A DNA stretch of 64,000 nucleotides from Billgrantia azerbaijanica (GTDB lineage: Bacteria > Pseudomonadota > Gammaproteobacteria > Pseudomonadales > Halomonadaceae), in NCBI GenBank assembly GCA_004551485.1, contig SBLD01000007.1, positions 88,633 to 152,632 of the forward strand, written 5' to 3'. Position numbers and translations under genes: made by a program. The notes below the pieces were generated by a model, which saw nothing but the letters and a program-made list of their open reading frames with translations, was not told where the DNA came from and ran no database searches. Positions 7,832 to 21,233 of this stretch are shown in pieces. The first letter of the stretch is position 1. Each line of letters opens with the position of its first letter.

Positions 7832-8982
7832 TGGGGCGAGCGTCGATGGATAGCGCGGCGCGGCGTGATGCGGGCGGCGTGTCCGAGGGGGAGGGCGCCG
7901 TTGCCCTGCGCCTGGCGCTGACGGTCGAGCGGGGCCGGGTGGTGCGCCTCGCGGTGGTGCCGCGCGTCCAGCCGGCGCTGGAGCGGGTGCTGGTGGGGGG
8001 TTCGCCGGAGGATGTCCGGCAGCGCGTGCCGATGCTCTATGCCGTGTGCCGCGAGTCGCAGCGCCTGGCGGCCGCGCTGGCCCTGGAGGCGGCGGCTGGT
8101 GAGGCTGGCCAGACGCGCGAGGCGGCGCGCACGGCGGTGCGCCTGGAGTGCCTGCGCGAGCACCTGTGGCGCCTCGCCGTGCGCTTGCCGGGGCTGCTGG
8201 GCCGGGAGAGCGCCGAGGCGCGACCGGCGATGGCCGCGTTGATGGCCCTGTCGAGGGCGCCGGTGGCAGGCCGGCGGGCCCTGGCCCGCGAGTTCCACCG
8301 GCAGTTGGTGGCGCTGCTGGGGACCGCCGGGCTGGCCACGGTGGCGCAGGCGTCGGCCTGGCTCGCGGCGTCGCCGGCCAGCGTGCCGTCGGCGCTGCGG
8401 ACGGTGCGGGAGTCGCTGCGGGATGCCGGGCCGGCGCGGCCCGACGGCGTGGCCGCGCTCTCTGCCGAGGAGGCGCTGGCCGTCGCCGAGCGGCTCGAGG
8501 CGCGTCCCGCGCTGGCGTGCCGGCCGGTGGCGATGGACGCCCGGCCGCGCGGCACGGGACCGAGGGCCCGGCTGCACGACCACCCGGTGGTTGCCTGGCT
8601 GGCAGCGCGGGGGGAGAGGGGGCTGGCGCACCTGATGGCGGCGGTACTGGAACTGCTGGCCTGCGCGGCCTTCCTGGCGGGGCGTGGCGACAGGCCGCCG
8701 AAGGTGGGGGCGGGCTTCGCACAGCAGGAGGCCGAGGGCATCGGTCTGGGACTGGTCGAGTCGCCCCGGGGGCTGCTGGTGCACCGGGTACGGCAGGAGG
8801 CAGGGCGCATCGTCGACTATCGACTCCTGGCGCCCACCGAGTGGAACTTCCACCCGCGGGGCGCCATCGCCGAGCTCCTGCTCGGGCAGGGCGAGGCCCC
8901 GGGCCTGACGTGGCAGCAGCGCAGCGAGCGCTTCGCCCTGGCGCTCGACCCCTGCGTGGAAGTGGCAATCGAGGTGACGTGA
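7831..8982 (+). CDS. hoxV: Hydrogenase maturation scaffold HoxV/HupK
   Basis: A 383-residue protein resembling a degenerate hydrogenase large subunit. Its end keeps the large-subunit pattern [13 protein letters not shown] followed by [10 protein letters not shown], but the first CxxC ligand pair is absent and only one Cys of the last pair remains. HoxV in Cupriavidus is proposed to hold the Fe(CN)2CO unit during assembly. The N-terminal half is Arg/Ala/Leu-rich and poorly conserved. The ATG at 7831 overlaps the hybE stop; ATG at 7846 is an alternative. The stop overlaps the hypA start. Confidence 0.8.
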   Translation: MGRASMDSAARRDAGGVSEGEGAVALRLALTVERGRVVRLAVVPRVQPALERVLVGGSPEDVRQRVPMLYAVCRESQRLAAALALEAAAGEAGQTREAARTAVRLECLREHLWRLAVRLPGLLGRESAEARPAMAALMALSRAPVAGRRALAREFHRQLVALLGTAGLATVAQASAWLAASPASVPSALRTVRESLRDAGPARPDGVAALSAEEALAVAERLEARPALACRPVAMDARPRGTGPRARLHDHPVVAWLAARGERGLAHLMAAVLELLACAAFLAGRGDRPPKVGAGFAQQEAEGIGLGLVESPRGLLVHRVRQEAGRIVDYRLLAPTEWNFHPRGAIAELLLGQGEAPGLTWQQRSERFALALDPCVEVAIEVT

Positions 8983-9323
8983 TGCACGAGATGTCGCTCT
9001 GCGAAGGCGTGATCCAGGTCATCGAGGCGCAGGCGCCGCAGCAGGGCTTCGCGCGGGTACTGGGCGTGACGCTGGAAGTCGGCGCCCTGGCCGGCGTGGA
9101 GCTGGACGCCCTGCGTTTCTGCTTCGAGGTGGTGTGCCGCGACACCCTGGCCGAGGGGGCGGCGCTGCACATCCGCGAGCGCGCCGGCCTGGCGCACTGC
9201 TTCGACTGTGGCAGTCAGGTCGAGGTGGCGCAGCGATTCGACGCCTGTGGTGCCTGCGGCAGCTATCGCCTGCAGGTCACGGCGGGCGAGGAACTGAGAA
9301 TACAGGAACTGGAGGTGGAGTGA
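8982..9323 (+). CDS. hypA: Nickel metallochaperone HypA
   Basis: A 113-residue protein that works with HypB to deliver nickel to the large subunit. The N-terminal MHEMSL contains the nickel-binding His2, and a zinc site is formed by CFDC and CGAC near residues 73-90. It overlaps hoxV by one base and hypB by one base, which suggests translational coupling along hoxV-hypA-hypB. Confidence 0.95.
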   Translation: MHEMSLCEGVIQVIEAQAPQQGFARVLGVTLEVGALAGVELDALRFCFEVVCRDTLAEGAALHIRERAGLAHCFDCGSQVEVAQRFDACGACGSYRLQVTAGEELRIQELEVE

Positions 9324-10246
9324 TGTGTACCGTCTGCGGATGCGGTGAGGGCAACCTCACGATCGATGGGTCATCCCATCACCCTCATCCCGAGCATCGT
9401 CACGAGCACGAGCCTCACCACCACGGTGACGGCCATGGGGAGACCCTGCACTACGGACAGGGCCCCGCCCATGCCCACGCGCCGGGCCTGAGCCAGTCGC
9501 GGATGGTGCGCATCGAGCAGGACATCCTGGCCAAGAACGGTGCCTATGCCGAGGCGAACCGGCGCCGCTTCGACGAGCTGGGCCTGTTCGCCCTCAACCT
9601 GGTGTCGAGCCCCGGCTCGGGCAAGACCTCGCTGCTCACGGCGAGCATTCGGGCGCTGCAGTCGCGCATGCCGGTGGCGGTGATCGAGGGCGACCAGCAG
9701 ACCCAGAACGACGCGGCGCGCATCCGCGACACCGGCGCCCGCGCCGTGCAGGTCAACACCGGCAAGGGCTGCCACCTGGACGCCCACATGGTGGGCCATG
9801 CCCTGGACCACCTGATGCCGCTGCAGGATGCCGTCCTGATGATCGAGAACGTGGGCAACCTGGTCTGCCCGGCGGGTTTCGATCTCGGCGAGGCGCACAA
9901 GGTCGCCGTGCTGTCGGTGACGGAGGGCGAAGACAAGCCCTTGAAGTACCCTGACATGTTCCACGCCGCGGACCTGATGCTGCTCAACAAGGTGGACCTG
10001 CTGCCGCACCTCGACTTCGACGTGGCACAGTGCATCGACTACGCGCGGCGCATCAACCCGGACCTCACGGTGATCCAGCTCTCGGCGACGACCGGCGAGG
10101 GGATGGAAGCGTGGCTCGACTGGGTGGCGGCCGGCTGGCAGCAGGCGGTGACGCGCCGCCGGGAATCGGTGGCCGCGCTGAAGCGGCGCATCGCCGAGCT
10201 GGAAGCCCGGCTGGAAGCGGCCGGGCTCTCGCCGGGCGCGGCCTGA
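9323..10246 (+). CDS. hypB: Nickel-binding GTPase HypB
   Basis: A 307-residue SIMIBI-class GTPase that supplies nickel for the active site. It begins [10 protein letters not shown], the N-terminal high-affinity nickel motif (CxxCGC, residues 2-7). Residues 19-52 are a His-rich stretch that can store nickel. The GTPase domain shows the P-loop GSGKT (about 98-102), EGDQQTQND and NKVDL. The C-terminus is a short predicted coiled coil. It starts within the hypA stop codon (TGATG). Confidence 0.96.
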   Translation: MCTVCGCGEGNLTIDGSSHHPHPEHRHEHEPHHHGDGHGETLHYGQGPAHAHAPGLSQSRMVRIEQDILAKNGAYAEANRRRFDELGLFALNLVSSPGSGKTSLLTASIRALQSRMPVAVIEGDQQTQNDAARIRDTGARAVQVNTGKGCHLDAHMVGHALDHLMPLQDAVLMIENVGNLVCPAGFDLGEAHKVAVLSVTEGEDKPLKYPDMFHAADLMLLNKVDLLPHLDFDVAQCIDYARRINPDLTVIQLSATTGEGMEAWLDWVAAGWQQAVTRRRESVAALKRRIAELEARLEAAGLSPGAA

Positions 10247-10251
10247 TCGGC

Positions 10252-12654
<2,403 letters not shown>

Positions 12655-12697
12655 AGGTTCTCGTACTTTGGCGTGAATCTGTTCTGCAGGTTGCATG

Positions 12698-12822
12698 GTG
12701 GGAGGTCGGCTTTCCGGCGGTTCGACGCCTCGACGAAGGCGCCGATAGGCGCCCCGGGGTCTTCTGGCAGCGCTGCGCGCTGCTTCGCGAGCTAAAGTCG
12801 GAGCGCCGAACCGTCCCTCCCG
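12698..12822. repeat. Dispersed mosaic repeat (family 1, locus 2)
   Basis: A full copy in the gap between hypF and the second hypC. It starts GTGGGAGGTCGGC, contains the forward sub-block GGTTCGACGCCTCGACGAAG, the GGCGCC module and GGCAGCGCTGCGCGCTGC, and ends in a decayed CCCTCCCGC. It is more diverged at its 3' end than the copies at 22721 and 51184. Confidence 0.85.
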
Positions 12823-12881
12823 CAAAGCCATTTCACGCCAGTCTGCGAAGAACTGAATAAAGGTGAGAAAAGGGGAACACC

Positions 12882-13115
12882 ATGTGTCTGGCAGTACCGG
12901 TCAAGGTGGTCGAATGCCTGGGTGACGGCCAGGCGCTGATCGATGCCGGCGGGGTCAGCAAGGCCATCGATGTCAGCCTGCTCGAGACGGTCGCGCCGGG
13001 GGACTACGTCATCGTGCACGTCGGGTTCGCGATCAACCGCCTCGATACCGAGGAGGCCGAGCGCACCCTGGCGATCCTGCGCGAGATCGGCCACGCGGCG
13101 GGAGAGGGGCCATGA
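12882..13115 (+). CDS. hypC: HypC chaperone (second paralogue)
   Basis: A 77-residue HypC-family chaperone, MCLAVPVKVVE at the start, that forms the HypC-HypD complex on which the Fe(CN)2CO unit is built. It overlaps hypD by four bases (ATGA), the usual pairing. It differs from the HybG-like protein at 6986 over most of its length, so this is an old paralogue. AAGGGG precedes the start. Confidence 0.94.
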   Translation: MCLAVPVKVVECLGDGQALIDAGGVSKAIDVSLLETVAPGDYVIVHVGFAINRLDTEEAERTLAILREIGHAAGEGP

Positions 13116-14278
13116 AGTACGTCGATGAATTCCGCGACGGCCGGGTGGCCCGTCGGGTGGCGGCGGCCATCGCCGACGCGGTGCACTCCGATCGCCGCTA
13201 CCACATCATGGAGTTCTGCGGGGGCCATACCCACGCCATCTCGCGCTACGGGCTGCGCGACCTGCTGCCGGGCGCCATTCGCTTCATCCACGGCCCGGGG
13301 TGCCCGGTCTGCGTGCTGCCGATCGGCTGCATCGACAACGCCATCGAGATCGCCCGCCACCCCGACACCATCCTGTGCACCTACGGCGACACCCTGCGCG
13401 TGCCGGCCTCCGGCGGGGTCAGCCTGCTCAAGGCCAAGGCGGCGGGCGCCGACGTGCGCATGGTCTACTCGGCCATGGATGCCCTGGCGCTGGCCGAGCG
13501 CCACCCGGAGCGGGAGGTGGTGTTCTTCGCCATCGGCTTCGAGACCACGACGCCGCCCACGGCGGTGGTGATCCAGGGGGCCGCGGCGAAAGGGCTGACC
13601 AACTTCAGCGTCTTCTGCAACCACGTCCTCACCCCGGCGGCCATCCAGAACATCCTGGAGTCGCCCGAGGTGCGCGAACTGGGCACCGTGCCGTTGGATG
13701 CCTTCATCGGCCCGTCCCACGTCTCGGCGGTGATCGGCAGCCGCCCCTACGAGTACTTCGCCGAGGAGTACCAGAAGCCGGTGGTGATCTCCGGCTTCGA
13801 ACCCCTGGACGTGCTGCAGTCGGTGCTGATGCTGATCCGCCAGCTCAACGAGGGACGCTTCGAGGTCGAGAACCAGTTCATCCGCGCGGTGAACCGCGAC
13901 GGCAACCGCCAGGCGCAGCGCCGGGTGGCGGAAGTCTTCGAGCTGCGCAAGACCAGCGAGTGGCGCGGCCTGGGCGAGGTGCCCTACGGGGCCCTGCGGC
14001 TCCGCGAGCGCTATCGGGACTTCGACGCCGAGCACCGCTTCGCGCTGCGCTACCGCTCGGTGGCGGACGCCAAGGCCTGCGAGTGCGGCGCCATCCTGCG
14101 CGGCCTCAAGCAGCCCTGGGACTGCAAGGTGTTCGGCACGGTGTGCACGCCGGAGAATCCCATCGGTTCGTGCATGGTCTCCGCGGAGGGGGCGTGCGCG
14201 GCCTACTACACCTACGGGCGCTTTCGCGATGGCCAGGCGGGACAGCCGACAGGGGAGGAAGTGATTCATGTCCAGTAA
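13112..14278 (+). CDS. hypD: HypD, scaffold for Fe(CN)2CO assembly
   Basis: A 388-residue [4Fe-4S] protein that assembles the iron-cyanide-CO unit with HypC and HypE. Conserved motifs are FCGGHTHAI, GPGCPVCVLP and GFETTTPP, and the C-terminal cluster cysteines lie in CECG, WDCKVFGTVC and GSCMVSAEGACAAYY. The length is as expected. It overlaps hypC (4 bases) and hypE (11 bases). Confidence 0.96.
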   Translation: MKYVDEFRDGRVARRVAAAIADAVHSDRRYHIMEFCGGHTHAISRYGLRDLLPGAIRFIHGPGCPVCVLPIGCIDNAIEIARHPDTILCTYGDTLRVPASGGVSLLKAKAAGADVRMVYSAMDALALAERHPEREVVFFAIGFETTTPPTAVVIQGAAAKGLTNFSVFCNHVLTPAAIQNILESPEVRELGTVPLDAFIGPSHVSAVIGSRPYEYFAEEYQKPVVISGFEPLDVLQSVLMLIRQLNEGRFEVENQFIRAVNRDGNRQAQRRVAEVFELRKTSEWRGLGEVPYGALRLRERYRDFDAEHRFALRYRSVADAKACECGAILRGLKQPWDCKVFGTVCTPENPIGSCMVSAEGACAAYYTYGRFRDGQAGQPTGEEVIHVQ

Positions 14279-15320
14279 CGTCAAGCCCGGCTACGTCCGT
14301 CCGGTGGACTTCCGGCGCGGCATCGTCGACCTCGCCCATGGCGGCGGCGGCCGGGCCATGTCGCAGCTGATCGACGAGCTGTTCCGGCGCGAGTTCGACA
14401 ACCCCTGGCTGGATCAGGGCAACGACAACGCCCTGCTGGCGCGCCCCGAGGGGCGGCTGGTGATGGCCACCGATAGCCATGTGGTGTCACCGCTGTTCTT
14501 TCCCGGCGGCGACATCGGCAGCCTCGCCGTGCATGGCACGGTCAACGACGTGGCGATGAGCGGGGCGCGCCCCGTGGCGCTGTCGGCGGGTTTCATCCTC
14601 GAGGAGGGCTTCCCCCTGGCGGACCTGCGCCGCATCGTGCAGTCCATGGCGGCGGCGGCCCGCGACGCCGGCGTCCCGGTGGTGACCGGCGACACCAAGG
14701 TGGTGGAGCGCGGCAAGGGCGACGGCGTCTTCATCAATACCACCGGCATCGGGGTGGTGCCGGACGGCGTGCAGCTGTCGGGCGACCGGGCGCGGCCCGG
14801 CGATGCGATCCTGGTCAACGGCACCCTGGGCGATCACGGTGTGGCCATCATGTCGCAGCGCGAGGGACTGAGCTTCGGGACCCGCATCGTCTCGGACAGC
14901 GCCGCCCTGCACGGGCTGGTGGCCGGCCTGCTGGCCGGCGCGCCGGGCCTGCGCTGCCTGAGGGACCCCACGCGGGGCGGGCTAGCGGCCACGCTCAACG
15001 AGCTGGCCCGGCAGTCGCGGGTCGGCCTGGTGATCGAGGAGGACGCCCTGCCGGTGCGCGATGAGGTGAAGGCCGCCTGTGAGCTGTTGGGACTGGACCC
15101 GCTCTACGTGGCCAACGAGGGCAAGCTGGTGGCGATCTGTCCGGCCGCGGAGGCCGAGGCCGCGCTGGCCACCCTGCGGGCGCACCCGCTGGGCCGCGAC
15201 GCCGCGGTGATCGGCCGGGTGGTGGAGGACCCGCACCACTTCGTGCAGATGGAGACCAGCTTCGGCGGCCGCCGCAACGTGGACTGGCTGGCCGGCGAGC
15301 AGCTGCCGAGGATCTGTTGA
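14268..15320 (+). CDS. hypE: HypE, cyanide-ligand donor
   Basis: A 350-residue AIR-synthase-like enzyme whose C-terminal Cys receives a carbamoyl group from HypF and is dehydrated to thiocyanate. The C-terminus is PRIC, exactly the required motif. Other family features are DLAHGGGGRAM near the start and VTGDTKVVERGKGDGVFINTTGIG. The start ATG at 14268 lies inside hypD. Confidence 0.96.
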   Translation: MSSNVKPGYVRPVDFRRGIVDLAHGGGGRAMSQLIDELFRREFDNPWLDQGNDNALLARPEGRLVMATDSHVVSPLFFPGGDIGSLAVHGTVNDVAMSGARPVALSAGFILEEGFPLADLRRIVQSMAAAARDAGVPVVTGDTKVVERGKGDGVFINTTGIGVVPDGVQLSGDRARPGDAILVNGTLGDHGVAIMSQREGLSFGTRIVSDSAALHGLVAGLLAGAPGLRCLRDPTRGGLAATLNELARQSRVGLVIEEDALPVRDEVKAACELLGLDPLYVANEGKLVAICPAAEAEAALATLRAHPLGRDAAVIGRVVEDPHHFVQMETSFGGRRNVDWLAGEQLPRIC

Positions 15321-15365
15321 CTACCACCTGATGCAACAGTCAGGTCATGCCCAAGCGCCTGGCGG

Positions 15366-15470
15366 GATGAGCGCCGGGGACAAGCCGGAGCGAGGGTCAT
15401 TTGCCAGGGATGGCAAATGTAGCGCCCAGGGATGGGTTTACAGCGCCCTCGCGCAGGCTTGTCGCCGGGT
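15366..15470. repeat. Dispersed nested-palindrome repeat (family 2, copy 2)
   Basis: The second copy of the element at 6307-6410, in the same orientation and about 93% identical by eye. It keeps the perfect CATTTGCCA / TGGCAAATG hairpin and the outer GCGAGGG / CCCTCGC arms. It lies between hypE and hypX. A separate short inverted repeat ACCTGA-N8-TCAGGT sits just upstream, near 15327-15349. Confidence 0.85.
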
Positions 15471-15520
15471 AAGCTTATCGTTTGCCAGGTTGTAATGAAT
15501 CGCTCTTGGTCGAGGGTGTC

Positions 15521-17259
15521 ATGCGAATACTGTTTCTGACCCATGCCTTCAACAGCCTGACCCAGCGGTTGTTCGTGGAGCTCAGGCGGCTGGGGCACGA
15601 GGTCTCCATCGAATTCGACATCAACGACCGCGTCAGCGAAGAGGCGGTGGCGCTCTACGCGCCCGACCTGGTGCTGGCGCCGTTTCTCAAGCGGGCCATT
15701 CCGGAGACCATTTGGCGGCATCACCTGTGCTGGATCGTGCATCCCGGGCCGCTGGGCGATCGCGGCCCCTCGTCGCTGGACTGGGCCATCGCCGAGGGAG
15801 CCTCCCGCTGGGGGGTGACGGTGCTGCAGGCCGAGGCGGCGATGGACGCCGGGCCGGTGTGGGCCTCGGTGCCCTTCGCCCTGCGCCCGGCGACCAAGGG
15901 CAGCCTGTACCGTGCCGAGGTGAGCGACGCCGCCGTCGCGGCCGTGCGCCAGGCGCTGGCCAACCTGGCCACGCCGGGCTTCACGCCCCGGTGCCTGCCC
16001 GCCGGCGAGGGGGGCCAGCCCGGCACCTGGCGCCCCCTCATGCGCCAGGCGGAGCGCGCCATCGACTGGTCGCGCGACACCACCGACCGCGTGCTGGCGC
16101 GCCTGCGCGCGGCGGATGGCCACCCCGGCGTGCGCGACGAGATACGGGGCCTGCCGGTCTCGCTCTACAACCCCTGGCCGGAAGCCTCGCTGCGCGGAGC
16201 GCCGGGGGAGCTCCTGGCCACGCGGGACGGTGCGATCTGCCGCGCCACCCTGGACGGCGCCGTGTGGATCACCCACCTGCGCGAGCCCCAGGGTCTCAAG
16301 CTGCCGGCCACCCAGGTGCTGGGCGAGCGCCTGGCGGGGGTGCCCGACGCGCCGCTCGACCCCTTCGTGGTGCCGGCGGGCGAGACCTGGCAGGAGATCC
16401 GCTACCGCGAGGCCAACGGCGTCGGCTACCTCTTCTTCGACTTCCACAACGGGGCGATGAGCACCGCGCAGTGCCGGCGCCTGCGCCAGGCTTGCGAGCG
16501 GGCCGACCGTCGCGATACCCGGGTACTGGTGCTGATGGGCGGGCGCGACTTCTGGTCCAACGGCATCCATCTCAACCGCATCGAGGCGGACGAGCACCCC
16601 GCCGAGGCCTCCTGGGAGAACATCCAGGCGATGGACGACCTGACGCGCACCCTGATCGAGATGCGCGAGCGCCTGGTGGTGTCGGTCATGCGCGGCAACG
16701 CCGGCGCCGGCGGCGTGTTCCTGGCGCTGGCCGCCGATCGGGTGTGGGCCACCCCGGGGGTGATGCTCAATCCGCACTACAAGAACATGGGCAACCTGTA
16801 CGGTTCCGAGTACTGGACCTACCTGCTGCCGCGCCGCGTGGGCGAGGCGGGCGTCGACGACGTCCTGGGCAATCGCCTGCCGCTGGGCACCCCGGAGGCC
16901 CTGTCGCTGGGGCTGCTGGATGCCGTGCTGGAGAGCCAGGGCGCCGCCGCCGAGAGCGAGGTGGTGCAGCGCGCCGAGGCCCTCGCCGCCGACCCGGCGC
17001 TGCCCGGGTGGATCGCCGACAAGGCGCGCCGTCGTGCCGAGGACGAGGCGCATCGCCCCCTGCAGGCGTATCGCGACGACGAGCTGGCGCGGATGTCGCT
17101 CAACTTCTTCGGCTTCGATCCCAGCTACCACGTGGCGCGCTACAGCTTCGTGTGGCGGCGCCCGCACTCGCGCACGCCGCTGCACCTGGCGCTGCATCGC
17201 AACCGGCGCCATGATGGCCGGCAGTCGGAGGCCGTGGCGGCCGGGTCGGAGCGGCCGGT

Positions 17260-17263
<4 letters not shown>
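15521..17263 (+). CDS. hypX: HypX/HoxX, CO-ligand synthase
   Basis: A 580-residue two-domain protein. The N-terminal half resembles formyl-tetrahydrofolate transferases and the C-terminal half (from about residue 300) resembles enoyl-CoA hydratases, with the crotonase oxyanion region VVSVMRGNAGAGGVFLALAADRV. HypX is known to turn the formyl group of formyl-THF into CO through formyl-CoA, supplying the CO ligand under aerobic conditions. The start ATG at 15521 gives MRILFLTHAFNS, typical for the family. It overlaps hoxA by four bases. Its presence implies hydrogenase synthesis in air. Confidence 0.93.
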
Positions 17264-18735
<1,472 letters not shown>

Positions 18736-18736
18736 T

Positions 18737-19771
18737 ATGTCGGCAACAACGCGGGAAGGCGCGCCCGAAGATGCGCTCAACGTGCTCTGGCTGCAGTCCG
18801 GCGGCTGCGGGGGCTGCAGCATGTCGCTGCTGTGCGCCGACAGCAGTGACCTGTTCGCCGACCTGGCGGATGCCGGCATTCGCCTGCTGTGGCATCCGGC
18901 CTTCAGCGAGCAGAGCGGCCGGCAGGCCCACGAGGTGCTGCTGGCCTGCCTCGACGGCGAGCTGCGCCTCGACGTGCTGTGCCTCGAGGGTGCCGTCATG
19001 TGCGGCCCCGAGGGGACGGGGCTGTTCCATGTCCTGGCCGGTACCGGTCGGCCCATGATGGCGTGGGTGCGGGAGCTGGCCGCGGTGGCGCGCCACACGG
19101 TGGCGGTGGGCAGCTGTGCCGCCTTCGGTGGCGTGCCCGCCGTGGGGCACCAGCCCGGCGACGTGACCGGGCTGCAGTTCGAGGGCGACCTGGCCGGCGG
19201 GTTGCTGGGCCCCGACTATGCCGCCAGGGGCGGCCTGCCGGTCATCAATATCGCCGGCTGCCCCACCCACCCGGACTGGATTCTGGAGACGCTGGCGAAC
19301 CTGGCGCTGGGGGAACTGGATGCGAGGGCGCTCGACGCCTTCCAGCGACCGCGCTTCTATGCCGATCACCTGGTGCACCACGGCTGCGCGCGCAACGAAT
19401 ACTACGAATTCAAGGCGAGCGCCGAGCAGCCCGGCGACCTGGGCTGCCTGATGGAACACCTGGGGTGCAAGGGCACCCAGGCGCATGCGGACTGCAACCT
19501 GCGCGCCTGGAACGGCGAGGGCTCCTGCCTGCGCGGGGGCTATCCCTGCGTGGGCTGCACGGAGCCCGGCTTCGAGCAGCCGTCGCACGCCGTGTGGCAG
19601 ACGCCCAAGGTCGGAGGCATTCCGGTGGGCCTGCCGACGGACATGCCCAAGGCGTGGTTCGTGGCCCTGGCGGCGCTGTCGAAGTCCGCCACGCCCCGGC
19701 GGCTCAAGGAGAACGCGGTGAGCGACCGCCGCCGCTTGATCCCTCACGTCAGCAAGACGGAGCCGTCATGA
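18737..19771 (+). CDS. hoxB: Regulatory (H2-sensing) hydrogenase small subunit
   Basis: A 344-residue cytoplasmic small subunit of the H2 sensor. It has no twin-arginine signal and no C-terminal membrane anchor, unlike HybO. Cluster motifs are SGGCGGCSMS (Cys 24 and 27), GSCAAFGG, GCPTHPDWI, HHGCARNEYY, HLGCKGTQAHADC and YPCVGCTEP. It follows hoxA by one base and overlaps hoxC by four (ATGA). The C-terminal tail after about residue 310 is Arg/Lys-rich. Confidence 0.94.
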   Translation: MSATTREGAPEDALNVLWLQSGGCGGCSMSLLCADSSDLFADLADAGIRLLWHPAFSEQSGRQAHEVLLACLDGELRLDVLCLEGAVMCGPEGTGLFHVLAGTGRPMMAWVRELAAVARHTVAVGSCAAFGGVPAVGHQPGDVTGLQFEGDLAGGLLGPDYAARGGLPVINIAGCPTHPDWILETLANLALGELDARALDAFQRPRFYADHLVHHGCARNEYYEFKASAEQPGDLGCLMEHLGCKGTQAHADCNLRAWNGEGSCLRGGYPCVGCTEPGFEQPSHAVWQTPKVGGIPVGLPTDMPKAWFVALAALSKSATPRRLKENAVSDRRRLIPHVSKTEPS

Positions 19772-21219
19772 GTCGTATCGTTGCCGGGCCGTTCAATCGG
19801 GTCGAGGGCGATCTGGAGATCACCCTGGACGTGGAGGCGGGCCGCGTCAGGCGGGCCTACGTCAATTCGCCGCTGTTCCGCGGCCTCGAGCGGGCCATGC
19901 TCGGCCGGCCCGCCCTGGACGCGCTCTTCTACGCGCCCCGGGTCTGCGGCATCTGCTCGGTGTCGCAATCGGTGGCCGCCGCCGCCGCCCTGGCCGAGGT
20001 GGCCGCCATCCGCCAACCGCGCAACGGCGAACTGGCCCGCAACCTGCTCCTGGCCACGGAGAACCTGGCGGACCACCTGACGCACTTCTACCTGTTCTTC
20101 ATGCCGGACTTCGCGCGCGACGCGTACGCCGCGCATTCTTGGAGCAGGGGGATCCGTGAGCGCTTCCAGGCCATCCACGGCACCGCCACGGCCGATGCCG
20201 TGCCGGCGCGGGCACGCTTCCTGCATCTCATGGGCCATCTGGGTGGCAAGTGGCCGCACACCATGAGCCTGCAGCCGGGGGGCACCGCCCGGGCCATCGA
20301 GGGGGGCGAGAAGGCCCGGCTGCTCAAGGTGATCCGGGAGTTTCGGCGCTGGCTCGAGCGCCACTTCTTCGGCGACGCCCTGGAGGCCTTCGCCGACCTG
20401 GGTTCCCAGTCGCAGCTGGAGCGCTGGGCCACCCGGGCGGCGCCGTCGCGTGCGGACTTCGGACGTTTCCTGGGGCTGGCCGAGGCGCTGGACCTGGCGT
20501 CTCTGGGGCGCGGCCCGGATCGCTTTCTCAGCTACGGCACCCACTGGGAAGCGGGCCGGCCGCTGTTCCCGCCGGGGGTGTGGAGCGAGGGCACGGTGCA
20601 CCCGCTGCGCCTCGACCGGGTGACCGAGGACGGCGCGCGCGCCTGGCTGGCGGGCGGCCAGCGGCCGCTGCCGCCCCACGAGGGTGTGACGGAGCCCGAT
20701 ATCCACGCCGGACCGGACGCCTATACCTGGTGCAAGGCGCCGCGCCTGGACGGCATGACGCTGGAGACCGGGGCGCTGGCGCGGCAGCTGGTCAGCGGAC
20801 ACCCGCTGATGGCGGATCTGGTCTGCCAGTCGGGCAGCAATGTGCGCAATCGCGTGGTGGCCCGGGCGCTGGAGCTGGCGCGGGTGCTGCCGCGCATGGA
20901 GGCGTGGGTCAAGGCCATTGATCCGGCAGCGCCCTTCCGCACGCCCCTGCCCGCGGCGCTGAACGGGCAGGGCGTCGGCCGGGTCGAGGCGGCGCGCGGC
21001 AGCCTGGGGCACTGGGTGAGTGTCGAGAACGGGCAGATTCGCCGGTACCAGATCGTCGCCCCGACCACCTGGAACTTCTCGCCCCGGGACCGTGACGGCG
21101 TTCCCGGCCCGCTGGAGCAGGCGCTGGTGGGCATCCCGGCCGACGGGGGGGACGGCGGCGTGGCCGTTCAGCACGTGGTGCGCTCGTTCGATCCCTGCAT
21201 GTCGTGCACGGTACATTGA
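19768..21219 (+). CDS. hoxC: Regulatory (H2-sensing) hydrogenase large subunit
   Basis: A 483-residue large subunit of the H2 sensor. Nickel-ligand motifs are RVCGICSVSQ near residue 50 and DPCMSCTVH at the very end. The stop codon directly follows the His, so no C-terminal peptide exists and no protease is needed, the hallmark of regulatory hydrogenases. It should still need HypA-F for its metal centre. The HoxBC dimer is known to bind the sensor kinase HoxJ. Confidence 0.95.
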   Translation: MSRIVAGPFNRVEGDLEITLDVEAGRVRRAYVNSPLFRGLERAMLGRPALDALFYAPRVCGICSVSQSVAAAAALAEVAAIRQPRNGELARNLLLATENLADHLTHFYLFFMPDFARDAYAAHSWSRGIRERFQAIHGTATADAVPARARFLHLMGHLGGKWPHTMSLQPGGTARAIEGGEKARLLKVIREFRRWLERHFFGDALEAFADLGSQSQLERWATRAAPSRADFGRFLGLAEALDLASLGRGPDRFLSYGTHWEAGRPLFPPGVWSEGTVHPLRLDRVTEDGARAWLAGGQRPLPPHEGVTEPDIHAGPDAYTWCKAPRLDGMTLETGALARQLVSGHPLMADLVCQSGSNVRNRVVARALELARVLPRMEAWVKAIDPAAPFRTPLPAALNGQGVGRVEAARGSLGHWVSVENGQIRRYQIVAPTTWNFSPRDRDGVPGPLEQALVGIPADGGDGGVAVQHVVRSFDPCMSCTVH

Positions 21220-21233
21220 GGGAGGGTAATCCC